Assembly (NCBI GenBank): GCA_032716605.1
Contig: CM064509.1
Span: forward strand, 47,449,120 to 47,513,119
Reading direction: 5' to 3'
DNA length: 64,000 nucleotides
DNA from: Paralithodes platypus
Taxonomy: Eukaryota > Arthropoda > Malacostraca > Decapoda > Lithodidae
Shown: one piece after another, positions 44,398 through 54,936 of the stretch
Numbering within the stretch: the stretch's first letter is position 1
Layout: the number at the start of each line of letters is the position of its first letter
Position numbers and translations under genes: made by a program
Notes under the pieces: generated by a model
What the model saw: the letters and a program-made list of their open reading frames with translations, nothing else
Database searches by the model: none
What the model was told of the DNA's origin: nothing

Positions 44398-44925
44398 GGC
44401 TCCCCCCCCTCATGACATATTGTTATCATCTTATATATTGCCAGCAGGGGGCAAATAACCGAAAAAAATCGCCGTCAAAATAGACGCGAACTTAACCACG
44501 GCGATTGACACATGTAAACACGGCGGTGGAGCGGCGACGAAAGCTTGCCATCATGTTCCCGTCCATTTTGAATGCCATTGGATACAATAATATGTTGAGG
44601 GGGGAAAATAGGCCTAACCAAACTGCGGCGATCGACCATGTAAACATGACGGCGGCGGCGGCGGTGGACGCTTGCGATCATGTTCCCGTCTATTTTGACT
44701 GCCATTGGATACAATAATATGTTGAGGGAAGGGCTTTGCGGCAATTTTTTTGGTTGTTTGCCCCCTACTGGCAATATATATGATGATAACATGTCATGGG
44801 GGGGTGAGGGGGGGCTTTCAACATATTATTGTATCGAATGGCATTCAAAATAGACAGGAACATTATCCCAAGCGTCCAACGCCGACACCGCCGCGGCTGC
44901 TGAAGAACAAGGAAATTAGCAATAG
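44398..44925. repeat. Copies of dispersed element 'Z' (ends and arms, both orientations)
   Basis: Recognised by the blocks ATTGCCAGCAGGGGGCAAAT, AAAATAGACGCGAAC, CGGCGATCGAC, TGCCATTGGATACAATAATA and GTTGAGGGG, repeated two to three times in alternating orientation. The best-preserved copy is at 54616-56183. Non-coding. Confidence 0.75.
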
Positions 44926-45339
44926 GTTTCATTGTGAACTGGAGGAAATTAATAGAAATAAGGAAGCTAGGCCTAGCGATGTAAATAGTCAATGGAATTT
45001 CCTTAATAATGACAATTATATGTATAGGTATAAAGTAAAAGCAATATATTTTACATAATTTATTGCATATCTTACATATTTAAACAAATATATATTAAAA
45101 ATAGTTTAACCACACCACTGAGTTCCCCCAAAATACTCTAATAGGGCTGGCCTGAAGAATTAGATCAAGATGGACAACCAATCAACACATGATAGGTAGG
45201 GAAGGGCAGGTTAACAACGGCGATCGACAAATGTAAACATGACGACCGTAAACTCGGAAACTACATCCATCCCCATTAGCCTAACCTAACAACCTTACCT
45301 AACCTATCCTAGTATTATGGGTGGAGGCTGCCGCCCCCT

Positions 45340-45570
45340 AGACCCAGTACGTTGGATACAAAACTAACCCTCACGTAACACCTAGTATATGTCCCTAGTA
45401 CCCAGTACGTGGGATACCAAGCTAACCCTCACATAACACCTAGTATATGTCCCTAGTACCTAGTATTTGGGATATAATACTAACCCTTATATAACACCTA
45501 GTATATGTCCCTAGTACCCAGTACGTGGGATACAAAACTAACCTTCACCTAGCATATGTCCCTCACTCAG
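45340..45570. repeat. 58-bp tandem repeat (about four units)
   Basis: Units of the form ACCCAGTACGTGGGATAC, AACTAACCCTCAC, CCTAGTATATGTCCCTAGT. Two more units stand at 46535-46680, on the far side of a 600-bp inverted-repeat insertion, so the array was probably split or duplicated. Confidence 0.85.
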
Positions 45571-45697
45571 TACACCATTCACCCTCACTACCGTTCGTGA
45601 GTCTTCATACATCTTCATTATCACACGCACCAGCCACTCCTCTACGCCAAATTTTCTCCTAGCCTACTGCACAACTTCTTACTTTCAGTAGCGACGT

Positions 45698-46303
45698 GAT
45701 TTTCCGGACCCGTCGCAAGACCACCGTCTCAACCGAGCCGTCGCAAGATCATCACAGGACAGGAAAAACAACACAGGCTTGCTCCAAGCCAGCACACATC
45801 TTACAAATATATAGGCTAGGCTATACAACTTCCATTTCATCGGAATAACATTCACCGCCAATTTAATTATCATAAGGATTATATAAATGCAATTCTGATA
45901 TGAAAAAACAGTCGGTAAATAGCATAGCCTAGGCCTAGTCAAAGCTGGGGTTTGTTGTTGTTTCGTGGAAAAAATTTAGCCAAGCGTACTGTCCCACATT
46001 AATTTATTATCAACAATTGGATATACGTTACTGTGGGCTTTTATTACTCTACTTCCTAATAATAGGCAAGTAAATTATAACATAATGTTTGGATAAACAA
46101 ATATACCGAAATAAATTAGAATGGAGAAACAGAAAGTTGAGTGAGATGTTTCAGCTTGCCGTCAACCCAGCTCCGGAGCTCTTTTGCCGTCGCAAGAGAA
46201 TATTGGTGTCTCGCTTGCTAAAGGTGGGCTTGCGACGGGACCAGAAAAACAGTTTTTCGGGTAGATCTTGCGACGGTGGTCTTGAGACGGGACCGGAAAA
46301 ACA
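45698..46303. mobile_element. Candidate miniature element with about 33-bp inverted ends
   Basis: The left end GTGATTTTCCGGACCCGTCG is matched in inverse at the right end (CGGGACCGGAAAAACAC). The match extends through CAAGACCACCGTC with three mismatches. A second internal copy of the arm is near 46215-46250. It interrupts a LINE-like sequence that is intact at 47020-47110. No target duplication was identified. Confidence 0.6.
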
Positions 46304-46534
46304 CCTCTTAGATATCTTTCCTGCAGCTGCCTGACTATGAAGTTATCATACCTTCAAAGACTCTCTCCCACTCACAGACCTTCATGACTTGGCCAAGCAT
46401 TTTCAGGCCTCTTATAGCAGTTGCAAGGGGAGCCTAACTCTGAAATCACTAGATAGTGCCTCCAGAACCATAAAAAAGAGGAGAGGGCTTAATTAACACA
46501 CTTCCCTGTTGGACTCTGACGCGAACTGAAAACT

Positions 46535-46680
46535 CATCACTCAGTACCCTCACGTAACACCTAGTATATGTCCCTAGTACCCAGTACTTTGGACACAAAA
46601 CTAACCTCCACCTAACACCTAGTATATGTCCCTAGTAACCAGTACATGGGATATAAAGCTAACCCTTACCAAATATCTAG
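46535..46680. repeat. 58-bp tandem repeat, second block
   Basis: About two and a half units of the array at 45340-45570. Confidence 0.75.
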
Positions 46681-46929
46681 TACCGTACTGTATATGTCAA
46701 TCCAAGATCCTCCTGCTAACGAAGAAGTTCCTGAGGTTGGCGGGGCGTATCCGTCGACTGCGGGGCATGGGTGCCCTCCCCTGAAATCTATGGTGTCCCC
46801 GTCCTCCCTGTGAAACCTCTCCACCCTGGGGTCCTTTCCGCCCGGATAGGGTGACATAAGCTTCACAGCTTCACTACCCTATATCCTCAACAAGAAGTAC
46901 TGTATATGTCCCTCACTCAGCTGTACACC

Positions 46930-47162
46930 TTTCACCCTCACTACCGTTCGTGAGTCCTCGTACATCTTCATTATCACATGCACCAGCCACTCCTCAACGC
47001 CAAGTTTTCTCCTAGCCTACTGCACAACTTCTCTGGCCACCTTATCAAAGGCCTTCTCCCGGTCTGCAAACACAACATCAGATCCCTATCTTTTAAGTAC
47101 ATACAGTACATACAGTATCTTTCCCTTATCATACCTTCTAAGACTCTCTCACAGACCTTCAT
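46930..47162 (-). pseudogene. LINE reverse-transcriptase fragment
   Basis: The minus strand reads MKVCERVLEGMIRE (RT motif 1 region of RTE-like LINEs) and further along LGVEEWLVHVIMKMYEDSRTVV, typical of the palm after the first catalytic Asp. Similar remnants lie at 45590-45685 and 47335-47520, so two or three broken copies or a local duplication are present. Confidence 0.6.
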
Positions 47163-47521
47163 GACTTAGTCAAGCATTTTCAGGACCCTTATAGCAGTTC
47201 CCAGGGGAGCCCAACTCTGAAATCACCAGATAGTGCCTCCAGAACCATAAAAAAAAAGAGGAAAGGGCTTCATTAACACAGAGCCCTGGTGGACTCCGAC
47301 GCGAACTGAAAACTCATCACTCAGTACCGGTACATCTTTCACCCTCACTGCCGTTTGTGAGTCCTCATACATCTTCATTATCACACAAATACCTTCATGA
47401 CTTGGATTGTGCCGTGTCCTAGCATGAAACCAAACTGCATTTCGTCAATATCATACCTTCAAAGACTTTCTCACAGACCTTCATGACTTGATCAAGTATT
47501 TTCAGGCCCCTATAATTTTCC

Positions 47522-47797
47522 CTATCCAATGAGTCCCCTTTGCTCGTATACAGTATATAATATACTTTTGTGCCATTCATCAGAGATTACTTCCTCTCTG
47601 ATGATGAAGTTAATTAGCTCATTGAACACACCTACTCCTTTCTCACCTGAGGCCTTAATCATCTCGGCTAGAATGCCAGAGCATCCTGCAGCTTTTCTGT
47701 CCTTCATTAAGTTATTGCACTGCTTACAAAAGCTGGCACAATCACAGGGAGGGGGGAGTATTGGCTTTTCGTTGCTAAGCTTCTCTATTCCATTCAA
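47522..47797 (-). pseudogene. LINE reverse-transcriptase fragment (fingers)
   Basis: Reads KDRKAAGCSGILAEMIKASG and FNELINFIIREEVISDEW, matching the consensus K.GKAAGPSG...EM.KA.GE...L.N.I.....IP.DW just before RT motif 1. With 46930-47162 it forms one decayed RT with part of the sequence rearranged. Confidence 0.7.
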
Positions 47798-47799
47798 AT

Positions 47800-48447
47800 T
47801 CCATGTTGAATAATCTTTCGTAGTGTATCACAAACTTATTTTACACTGGAAAATAATGCATGAGGAGGGCTGGGTAGGCCTATTAGTATTTTGTGAAATA
47901 ACTTAAATTAGGTTAGGCTATAGTATACTTCATTAGGTTATTAGGCCTATGAGAAACCAGACCTAGGCCTAGCTTAATTTTATTTCACTGCTCAACATAT
48001 TTTTTTTTTTTTTTTGCTTTTGAGCTCTGCATAGGGCTATATTCAGGTAGGCTTGGGTTTTAGTAAAATTGCAATAGGCTATGCTACATATTTTTACTTC
48101 TATTGGAAAGCACAGGCCTACACAATAGTACACATGTTAAAGGATTTAACCTAGCCTACCACAATTTAGCCTAGACTGAAAGAACAAACAAAAATAGGCT
48201 AGGCTAATTGCAGCTAAATAATTTAGCCTAGCTTCACCAATTTTTAGCCTAGACTGAAAAAACAAAAAAAAAATAGGCTAATTGCAGTTATGGTAAGAGT
48301 TGTAGTTGTGGGCATACCAAGAGCTTTGTTTATATAGCCTAGTCGCACACTCGCAGTTAGGCCTACATTCGCTTCTAATTTAACTGCTGGGGTAAACTTG
48401 GTAAAGCCACCCGCAATCCGCCGGCCGGTAACAAAACAATTTACCCA
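47800..48447. other. No gene; GCCTAGGC-rich sequence
   Basis: Many TAGGCTA/TAGGCCTA words and a T tract at 48001-48015. No coding signal. Confidence 0.5.
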
Positions 48448-48600
48448 ACGCCTGGCCGTGAGATACAATAATGGGTTGAAGGGGCTTTATCCCCCTATGA
48501 CTTATTGTCATCATCATATATATCACCAGCAGGGGCAAATAACCACAGTCAAATTAGACGCGAATGTAACTGCGAGCGTGCGACTACGTAAATAAAGGGG
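48448..48600. repeat. Fragment of dispersed element Z
   Basis: GATACAATAATGGGTTGAAG, then ATGACTTATTGTCATCATCA and CACCAGCAGGGGCAAATAAC, then AAATTAGACGCGAA. Confidence 0.7.
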
Positions 48601-48954
48601 ACGATAGACCCGCTAACACAACTCTTAACGCATATTTTCCTAATGTATTAGATTTTTTTTATATTTATGACCTCAACAGTTGAAAGATGACAATTTTATG
48701 GTTTATTTTAGGCTATACAAAAACATTTGCTTTGTAACTTAGATACTCATATTTATGCTTATAATTGCAGTATGAGTGGGTTTTTTCTTTTTATATGTAG
48801 GCCTAGGCTAAACAAATGTTAGTTTTTGTTTGATAGGCTAAACTAGGCTGAATTTATGCTAATAAATATTAATTGGAGGGAGCAAATCTGTCAAGGAATA
48901 GCCTAGATGTGGAAATTTACAGCCAATTTGCTCTAGCCCTTTTTGAGATACAGA
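48601..48954. other. No gene recognised
   Basis: AT-rich. The segment 48886-48962 repeats 44311-44392 (GTCAAGGAATAGCCTAGATG). Confidence 0.5.
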
Positions 48955-49097
48955 GGTTAGAGATCGTTGGATACAATAATATGTTGAGGGGGTCAATCGC
49001 CCCCCATGACATATTGTCATCATCATATATATTGCCAGCAGGGGGCAAATAGCCTAGGCCTAGCCTAACTACAACAAAAATCGCCGTCAAAATAGAC
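48955..49097. repeat. Fragment of dispersed element Z
   Basis: GTTGGATACAATAATATGTT, CATGACATATTGTCATCATC, TATTGCCAGCAGGGGGCAAA and AAAATAGACGCGAAC in the order seen elsewhere. Confidence 0.75.
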
Positions 49098-50091
49098 GCG
49101 AACTTATATTAACTACGGCGATCGACCATTGCCCGCACCGGCCGTCCCCCGGTTATTGTTGAGGTCCTGAGGAACCGTATGACTTTGACGAGCTCTTCCC
49201 TCCGCTGTCTCCGCATCCCATGTATCGTCGTACGGTACCCCTTCCCCTCCACATCCTACATCTGGTCGTTCTACATATGCCTCCTAAGCCTCGCCTCGTC
49301 CCGTCACTGAGCATGTGGATGGGCGTCCCTTTCTGGCTTCAAAGATGGATTCCTTCCGACAGCTCCTACTGGATTGTCTGGGGTTGGTTGATAAGGGCAC
49401 CTCGCTTCAAGACATTGCTCTGGCCCTAGTACCGTGGTTTGTAGGTCTCTGGTTCACCACCTGATGACCTGCTATTGGGTTGTTGCCTTTACAGTGTTAC
49501 GGTTCTACGAATGACCTAGAATGAAAGTGACACGGTGGTGAATTTTAACCTTAACTATAAACTAATTTAATTGTGACATAGGATCTCCGCGACCGCGAAC
49601 TTATATTAACTACGGCGATCGACCATTGCCCGCACCGGCCGTCCCCCGGTTATTGTTGAGGTCCTGAGGAACCGTATGACTTTGACAAGCTCTTCCCTCC
49701 GCAGTCTCCGCATCCCATGTATCGTCGTACGGTACCTCTTCCCCTCCACATCCTACATCTGGTCGTCCTACATATGCCTCTTAAGCCTCGCCTCGTCCCG
49801 TCACTGAGCATGTGGATGGGCGTCCCTTTCTGTCTTCAAAGATGGATTCCTTCCGACAGCTCCTACTGGATTGTCTGGGGTTGGTTGATAAGGGCACCTC
49901 GCTTCAAGACATTGCTCTGGCCCTAGTACCGTGGTTTGTAGGTCTCTGGTTCACCACCTGATGACCTGCTATTGGGTTGTTGCCTTTACAGTGTTACGGT
50001 TCTATGAATGACCTAGAATGAAAGTGACACGGTGGTGAATTTTAACCTTAACTATAAACTAATTTAATAGTGACATAGGATCTCCGCGACT
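49098..50091 (+). repeat. 497-bp tandem duplication with short open frames
   Basis: Two head-to-tail units (49098-49594, 49595-50091) differ at only a handful of positions. Each begins GCGAACTTATATTAACTACG, shared with the end of element Z, and ends GGATCTCCGCGAC. A frame reading MDSFRQLLLDCLGLVDKGTS and ending LVPWFVGLWFTT is preserved in both. It looks protein-like but is short and matches no family I recognise. Confidence 0.85.
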
Positions 50092-50160
50092 ACGGTAGGG
50101 CCGGAGTGGGCGAGTATTCGCCTGAGGTTGCCCCAAGACAAGACAAGACAAAATTCTAGT
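50092..50160 (+). repeat. Probable retroelement 3' tail with (AAGAC)n
   Basis: Directly after the second 497-bp unit comes GAGTATTCGCCTGAGGTTGC, then CCCAAGACAAGACAAGACAA. A short-repeat tail suggests the 497-bp unit is the 3' part of a non-LTR element or SINE. Confidence 0.5.
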
Positions 50161-50630
50161 GCTGGTTTTACTCAGATTTTGTGAGTTTTAATTTAGCCTA
50201 GCCTAGGCCTAAGAGTTCAGAAAATTTGCAAAATGCACCCCATACTAGCCTACCCATAGCCTAATAGGCCTAGTGATTCTTTTTTGGCACACCACCCACA
50301 AATTTTCATATAGCCTAGGCCTAGGCTAACCTAAGTTCTGGAATGCATGTTGGAATAGCCTTCCTATAAACTGTAGGCTAGGCTACTTCCTTTTAATTTA
50401 AGTTGGATTCTTTGGAAAAATCTATTAGGCCTAGACCAGGGCAGGAAAGTAACATTTAAAATGACGTGTAAAAAGTCGCCCATAAACGGCGGGCCGCTAT
50501 GTTATTGTAATTTGGGAGCTTATTTCGTCTGTTGATTGACTTTGTCCTTAATTGGGGATCCTATGAATTAGCACAGATGATGATGACTTACCGTACATCA
50601 TAATACGTGACGGGCCGACGTGGAGTTGCA
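50161..50630. other. No gene; GCCTAGGC-rich sequence
   Basis: Repeated TAGCCTAGGCCTAGGCTA words at 50190-50420; otherwise nothing recognised. Confidence 0.5.
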
Positions 50631-50775
50631 GAGCCGCAGAGACCCCCTCAACATATTTGGTGTCTCACAGTAACTTTTAATGGGATGGATGTAGTTACCG
50701 GGTGTACGGTCGTCATGTTTACATAGGGCGATCGTCGCGGTTAACTTCGCGTCTATTTTGACGTCAATTTTTTTC
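50631..50775. repeat. Fragment of dispersed element Z, inverted
   Basis: CCCCCTCAACATATT and GTTTACATAGGGCGATCG, then CGCGTCTATTTTGACGTCAA, the inverse of the order at 49020-49130. Confidence 0.65.
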
Positions 50776-51296
50776 GGCATATTTCATTTTTTTCACTTCC
50801 TTTTATATTTAGGCTATAATCTAGCTTTGGCACGACAATAACCCTAACCTAGTCTTTCTTAAAGATTCTTCTAATCTTCCAGTAGCCTATAGCCTAATTT
50901 AGGTCATTTTTAAAGGCACACAATTATATGGTTGGTATTTTAAACGACACTACTGCAGCATTATGAGAAACAATTTATTAGAGATAATAGGCAACAATAG
51001 ATTCGCCATATTTTTCTCCATAAGCTATAGTCCGCATGGAGGATTTTCGTTATCGACAAATTGAAAAAATTCCCACTTCACAGACAAAATAGACAAATAC
51101 ACCAAAAATTGGGGTGTGGGGGCAGCAGCCCCCACCCATAATAGCCTACTATAATAGGTTAGGTAAGGTTGTTAGGTTAGACTAGGCTAATATCCTTTCA
51201 AAGGGGTATAGGCCTATTAAACACTAGGATAGCCTATACCTATCGATGGCTTAGCTATGAATTTGCTATTCACTAAGCAAAAGAGTGATGCACACA
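50776..51296. other. No gene recognised
   Basis: AT-rich. The last part may be the truncated 5' region of the LINE that follows. Confidence 0.4.
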
Positions 51297-51316
51297 CTAA
51301 GATTGCGGTAGTAAAA

Positions 51317-51676
51317 ATGTCACCTGAAATACGCTCTTCCATTGTGGATGATGGCAATTCTGTGTATGTTGGACTTGTGAGATGTCGTGCATACGATCGC
51401 TTCTAGGTAACACAATGTTACCATTGCCAGGGCTTTGGTCATACCAGTGACAGGTGTTATCGGAAAAATGAGGATCCAAAATGCAACTTCTGTGCTGGTA
51501 CTCATAACTCAAAAGACTGCACCAACAAGACTTCCCCCAAATGTATAAATTGTATGAGCTCCACATCAGTTACGGAGCCGCCAAATCATTTCGCCTCAAG
51601 TAGAAATTGTCCTTTAATGACAGCTCAGAGAAATAAAGTTATTGAGAACACCGATTTTGTAGGTTCAAAAAACTGA
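51317..51676 (+). pseudogene. LINE ORF1 (C-terminal zinc-knuckle part) with one internal stop
   Basis: Nucleic-acid-binding Gag-like protein. After VYVGLVRCRAYDRF an amber TAG (51404-51406) interrupts the frame. The same frame then gives two clear knuckles, CYHCQGFGHTSDRC (C-x2-C-x4-H-x4-C) and CNFCAGTHNSKDC (C-x2-C-x3-H-x4-C), and a third degenerate one (CINC...H...C). It ends at a TGA (51674-51676) just before ORF2. The N-terminal part is missing through 5' truncation. The arrangement matches ORF1 of arthropod Jockey/CR1-superfamily LINEs. Confidence 0.75.
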
Positions 51677-51696
51677 AAAATGCACATGGGAGCCGG

Positions 51697-54317
51697 TTGA
51701 AACTGGGTCTGTTGAATGTTCGTTCCTTGCGTAACAAAATGGATCATATTTGCGAGATCTTGGATGAACGTAACCTTGATGTATTATGTCTCACTGAGAC
51801 CTGGTTGTTCGAGTCAGATCTGAATATTATCCAGGCGGCATTGCCTAAAACCCATTCCATAATAAATGTTCCTAGGCCTAGGGGAGATCATCCGGGTGGT
51901 GGAGTGGCAGTTGTCTACTCCACATCTCTGGTGAATATCTTGCAAATAAGCCATAACCCAGCCCCTCTTTATTATGAACTGTTGGAAGTGGAAATAAAAC
52001 TCCATCAACAAATTCTAAGAATGGCAGTTGTCTATAGGCCTGGCCATTGTGGCACAGATAGGGGTTTTATGGAAGAGTTTGGGCAGTTTCTCGAGGAATT
52101 TTCTGCTAAAACTGGAAGACTTTTGATGTGTGGAGATTTAATTACTGGGTTGACAGCCCTCATCTGAAGCCATTCTCTCCTGAGTTCCTTGAGTTGACTG
52201 ATCAGAACAATTTTGTAAACCATGTGTCCCACCCAACTCATATCTTAGGACACACCCTTGACTTGGTTTTCTCTCCTGTGGGTTGTGGTGGTGTTCTGGA
52301 TGTTGATGTTGAGAATGCTGACCCTAATACCTCTGATCATGCTTTGATTACTTTCAGCTTTGATTTCACTAAGCCACTCACACATGAAAAAGTAATCAGA
52401 TTTAGAAATTATAAAAATGCAGACCTAAATTTGGCTAGCAGTGAAGTAAAACAGTACTTGGGAAGTATTGATACTTCCAACCTTACTTCAGATGAGCTGG
52501 TGGAGGTACATGGAAATGCACTTAAATTAGTGTTCGATCATCACTGTCCAGAAGTAGAGAAGAAAATCATAGTACGAGATGATTCGCCCTGGTATAGCAC
52601 TCGAGTTAAATTTCTTAGAAGAGCGCGTAGAAGAGCTGAACGTGAATGGCGGAAAAATAAAACAGACTCTACATGGTTGCAATACCTGTCAGCCAGAAGA
52701 GCTGTGGTCTACAAAATCAAAGATGAAAAGAAAGTGTATTATCAGGGAAAAGTTGACTCGTGTGGTAACGACCAGAGGAGGTTGGCTTCAATTGTAAACA
52801 GTTTACTTGGAAAAACAAGAGTCAGCTTAAGACCTTCTGTACCTGATGCCGAGTTGGCTGCCAACTTTGTGGCATTTTTTGCTGGCAAGATAACTCGCAT
52901 AAGACAGGAATTGGATGATGCTTCTGTTGGTGAAGAACTTTCAGTTGTACTCCAAGTCTCCAACCTGTCCTTCATATCAAAGATATTAGAGCGTGCAATA
53001 CTTGACCAATTACAACCACTACTTCAGCAGAATGAAACTATCCCAATTTTTCAGTCTGCTTACCGACAGCATCATTCAACTGAAACAGCATTGATTAGAG
53101 TACATAATGATCTAGTTGAGAACATTTGCAATGGTGTGGCCTCACTATTGGTCTTGCTTGATCTCTCTGCGGCTTTTGACACAGTGGATCACGAGTTGTT
53201 ATTGAGTGATCTTTATGATTGTGGTGTGCGTGACTCCGCTCTCTTGCTTCTTGGGTCGTACTTGTCAGGTAGATCCCAGAGTGTGATGGTAAATCAAGTG
53301 GTCTCGGACTCGACACCCCTGCAGTATGGTGTTCCGCAGGGATCAGTTTTGGGTCCTATCCTATTTATAATTTATATTAGCAGTTTGTCTCTTCTGCTTC
53401 GTGCACATAATGTCACCTTTCACTTTTATGCAGATGACACCCAGATTTATGTGAGAATCACAAATATAGTTGATATACGGAGTAAGATGGAATTGTTGAT
53501 GTCTGATATCAAGAAGTGGATGAGAGCGAGAAAACTTAAACTAAATGATGGTAAAACTGATATTCTCATCATCCGAGGAAATAGAAGAGCTGATGATATG
53601 GTAGGTGCCCTCTCCATCAATGTGGGTGGATCTCAGCTGCGACCGGCCAACTCTGTTCGAAATCTGGGTGTATATGTGAACTCCCGATTAGATTTCAAAG
53701 AGCATGTAAACCAGATAGTTAAAAGTTGTTACTTGCACATCAGAAATCTCTATTTGGTGAAGCCGTTTATAACCAGACGTTGCCTCCTGACGTTGGTTCA
53801 CTCATTGGTCTTCTCTCGTGTTGATTATTGCAATGCCCTGTTGGTGGGTCTTCCAAATTATATTTTGAAGAAAGTTCAGTCTGTTCTTAACAGGGCCGCA
53901 AGACTAATTTTTGGTGTTCCACCTAGAACTCCTACTACATCTCTTCACATAGAACTGCACTGGCTGCCAGTAAGAGCAAGAATAGAATTTAAGTTGTGTT
54001 TGGTGACTTTTAAGGTTCTCAAATTTGGTGAGTCTAGGTACCTTGCGGAGCTGCTCAGGCGCCCACCGGCACACCATGGTGTAGTTGTGCGTCATGACAA
54101 TGACCCTTTTCGTCTTGATGAACCAAGGGCTTTCCAGCAGTCTTCTTTCTTTGAGAGGTCATTCTCCTACATGGCTCCGAGGTTGTATAACAGGTTGCCG
54201 CTGTCCATGAGACAACTGAGTTCTGTTGAATGCTTCAAGAGACAACTTAAGACTTTTCTCTTTGAGAGAAGCTATGATCTTGAGAGAGGTGTCATGACAG
54301 ATGGCTATAGAGTTTAG
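51697..54317 (+). pseudogene. LINE ORF2: AP endonuclease and reverse transcriptase (L2/CR1 group)
   Basis: The endonuclease starts LKLGLLNVRSLRNKM, then DVLCLTETWL and VAVVYR. One T is missing near 52137, shifting the frame inside GDFNYW; the second piece continues with HILGHTLDLVF and SDHALI. RT motifs are SAYRQHHSTETALI, LVLLDLSAAFDTVDH (first Asp), YGVPQGSVLGP, FHFYADDTQIYV (catalytic YADD), then LGVYVNSRLDF and the C-terminal ELHWLPVRARIEFK. Between the linker (FFAGKITRIRQ) and VSNLSFISKILERA the usual about 100-residue finger region (PGxDxIP...NYRPVS) is absent although the frame stays open, so an in-frame internal deletion occurred near 52950. No other stops: a relatively young but defective copy. 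Confidence 0.9.
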
Positions 54318-54482
54318 GCTATTTTGCCACTGCTAGTGATTGTTAAATGTGTGTTGTATATGAGCCTTCTTTTGATGCATTGATTTTTGTTCTTTTTTCT
54401 TTCTCTTTTCGAGCGCTAGTGAATTCTTCGGAAAAATTGGCGCTTATGAGAAAAAAGTAACATGCTTATTATTATTATTATT
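54318..54482 (+). repeat. 3'UTR and (TTA)n tail of the L2-group LINE
   Basis: Contains a potential stem (GAGCGCTAG ... TTGGCGCTT) with a TTCGG loop segment, then AAGTAAC and TTATTATTATTATTA. It is shared with the SINE at 2506-2741. Confidence 0.8.
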
Positions 54483-54936
54483 ACCTGGTCAAGGGTAAGT
54501 CCTGCTGTAGTCAACTTGAATTCTACCTTAAATTGTAATATTAGACTAGGCATAGCCTATAGAAAAAATAGCCTAGCATAGTTATTTATTGTAGCCTATA
54601 ATATAGGCCTAGCCGGGTAGAATGTAGAGTTCGGGCATACCGCCACCATTGTTTACACTGCGTAGAGCGGCGACGGAAGCTTGCCATCATGTTCCCGTCT
54701 ATTTTGACTGCCATTGGATACAATAATATGTTGAGGGGAGGGCTTTGCGGCAATTGTTTTGGTTGTTTGCCCCCTACTGGCAATATATATGATGATGACA
54801 ACACGTCATCGGGGCAAAGCCCCCCCTCACCATATTATTGTATCCAATGGCATTCAAAATAGACAGGAACATTATCGCAAGTGTCCGACGCCGACACCGC
54901 CGCCGTAATGTTTACATATGTCGATCACCGTGGTTA

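Larger units (their letters stand above)
51297..54482 (+). mobile_element. L2-group LINE, 5'-truncated, nearly complete
   Basis: ORF1 (zinc knuckles) and ORF2 (endonuclease plus RT) are followed by a 165-bp 3'UTR. The 3'UTR contains GCGCTAGTGAATTCTTCGG, then GGCGCTTATGAG, AAGTAAC and a (TTA)n tail. A short-repeat tail instead of poly(A) is typical of the CR1/L2 group. Changes that kill it are an amber stop in ORF1, a 1-base loss in the endonuclease and an in-frame deletion in RT. Confidence 0.85.

Noticed and set aside
51297..51566. Minus-strand frame with apparent Cys/His pattern
   Set aside because: It is the complement of the plus-strand zinc-knuckle ORF1, which has correct C-x2-C-x4-H-x4-C spacing.
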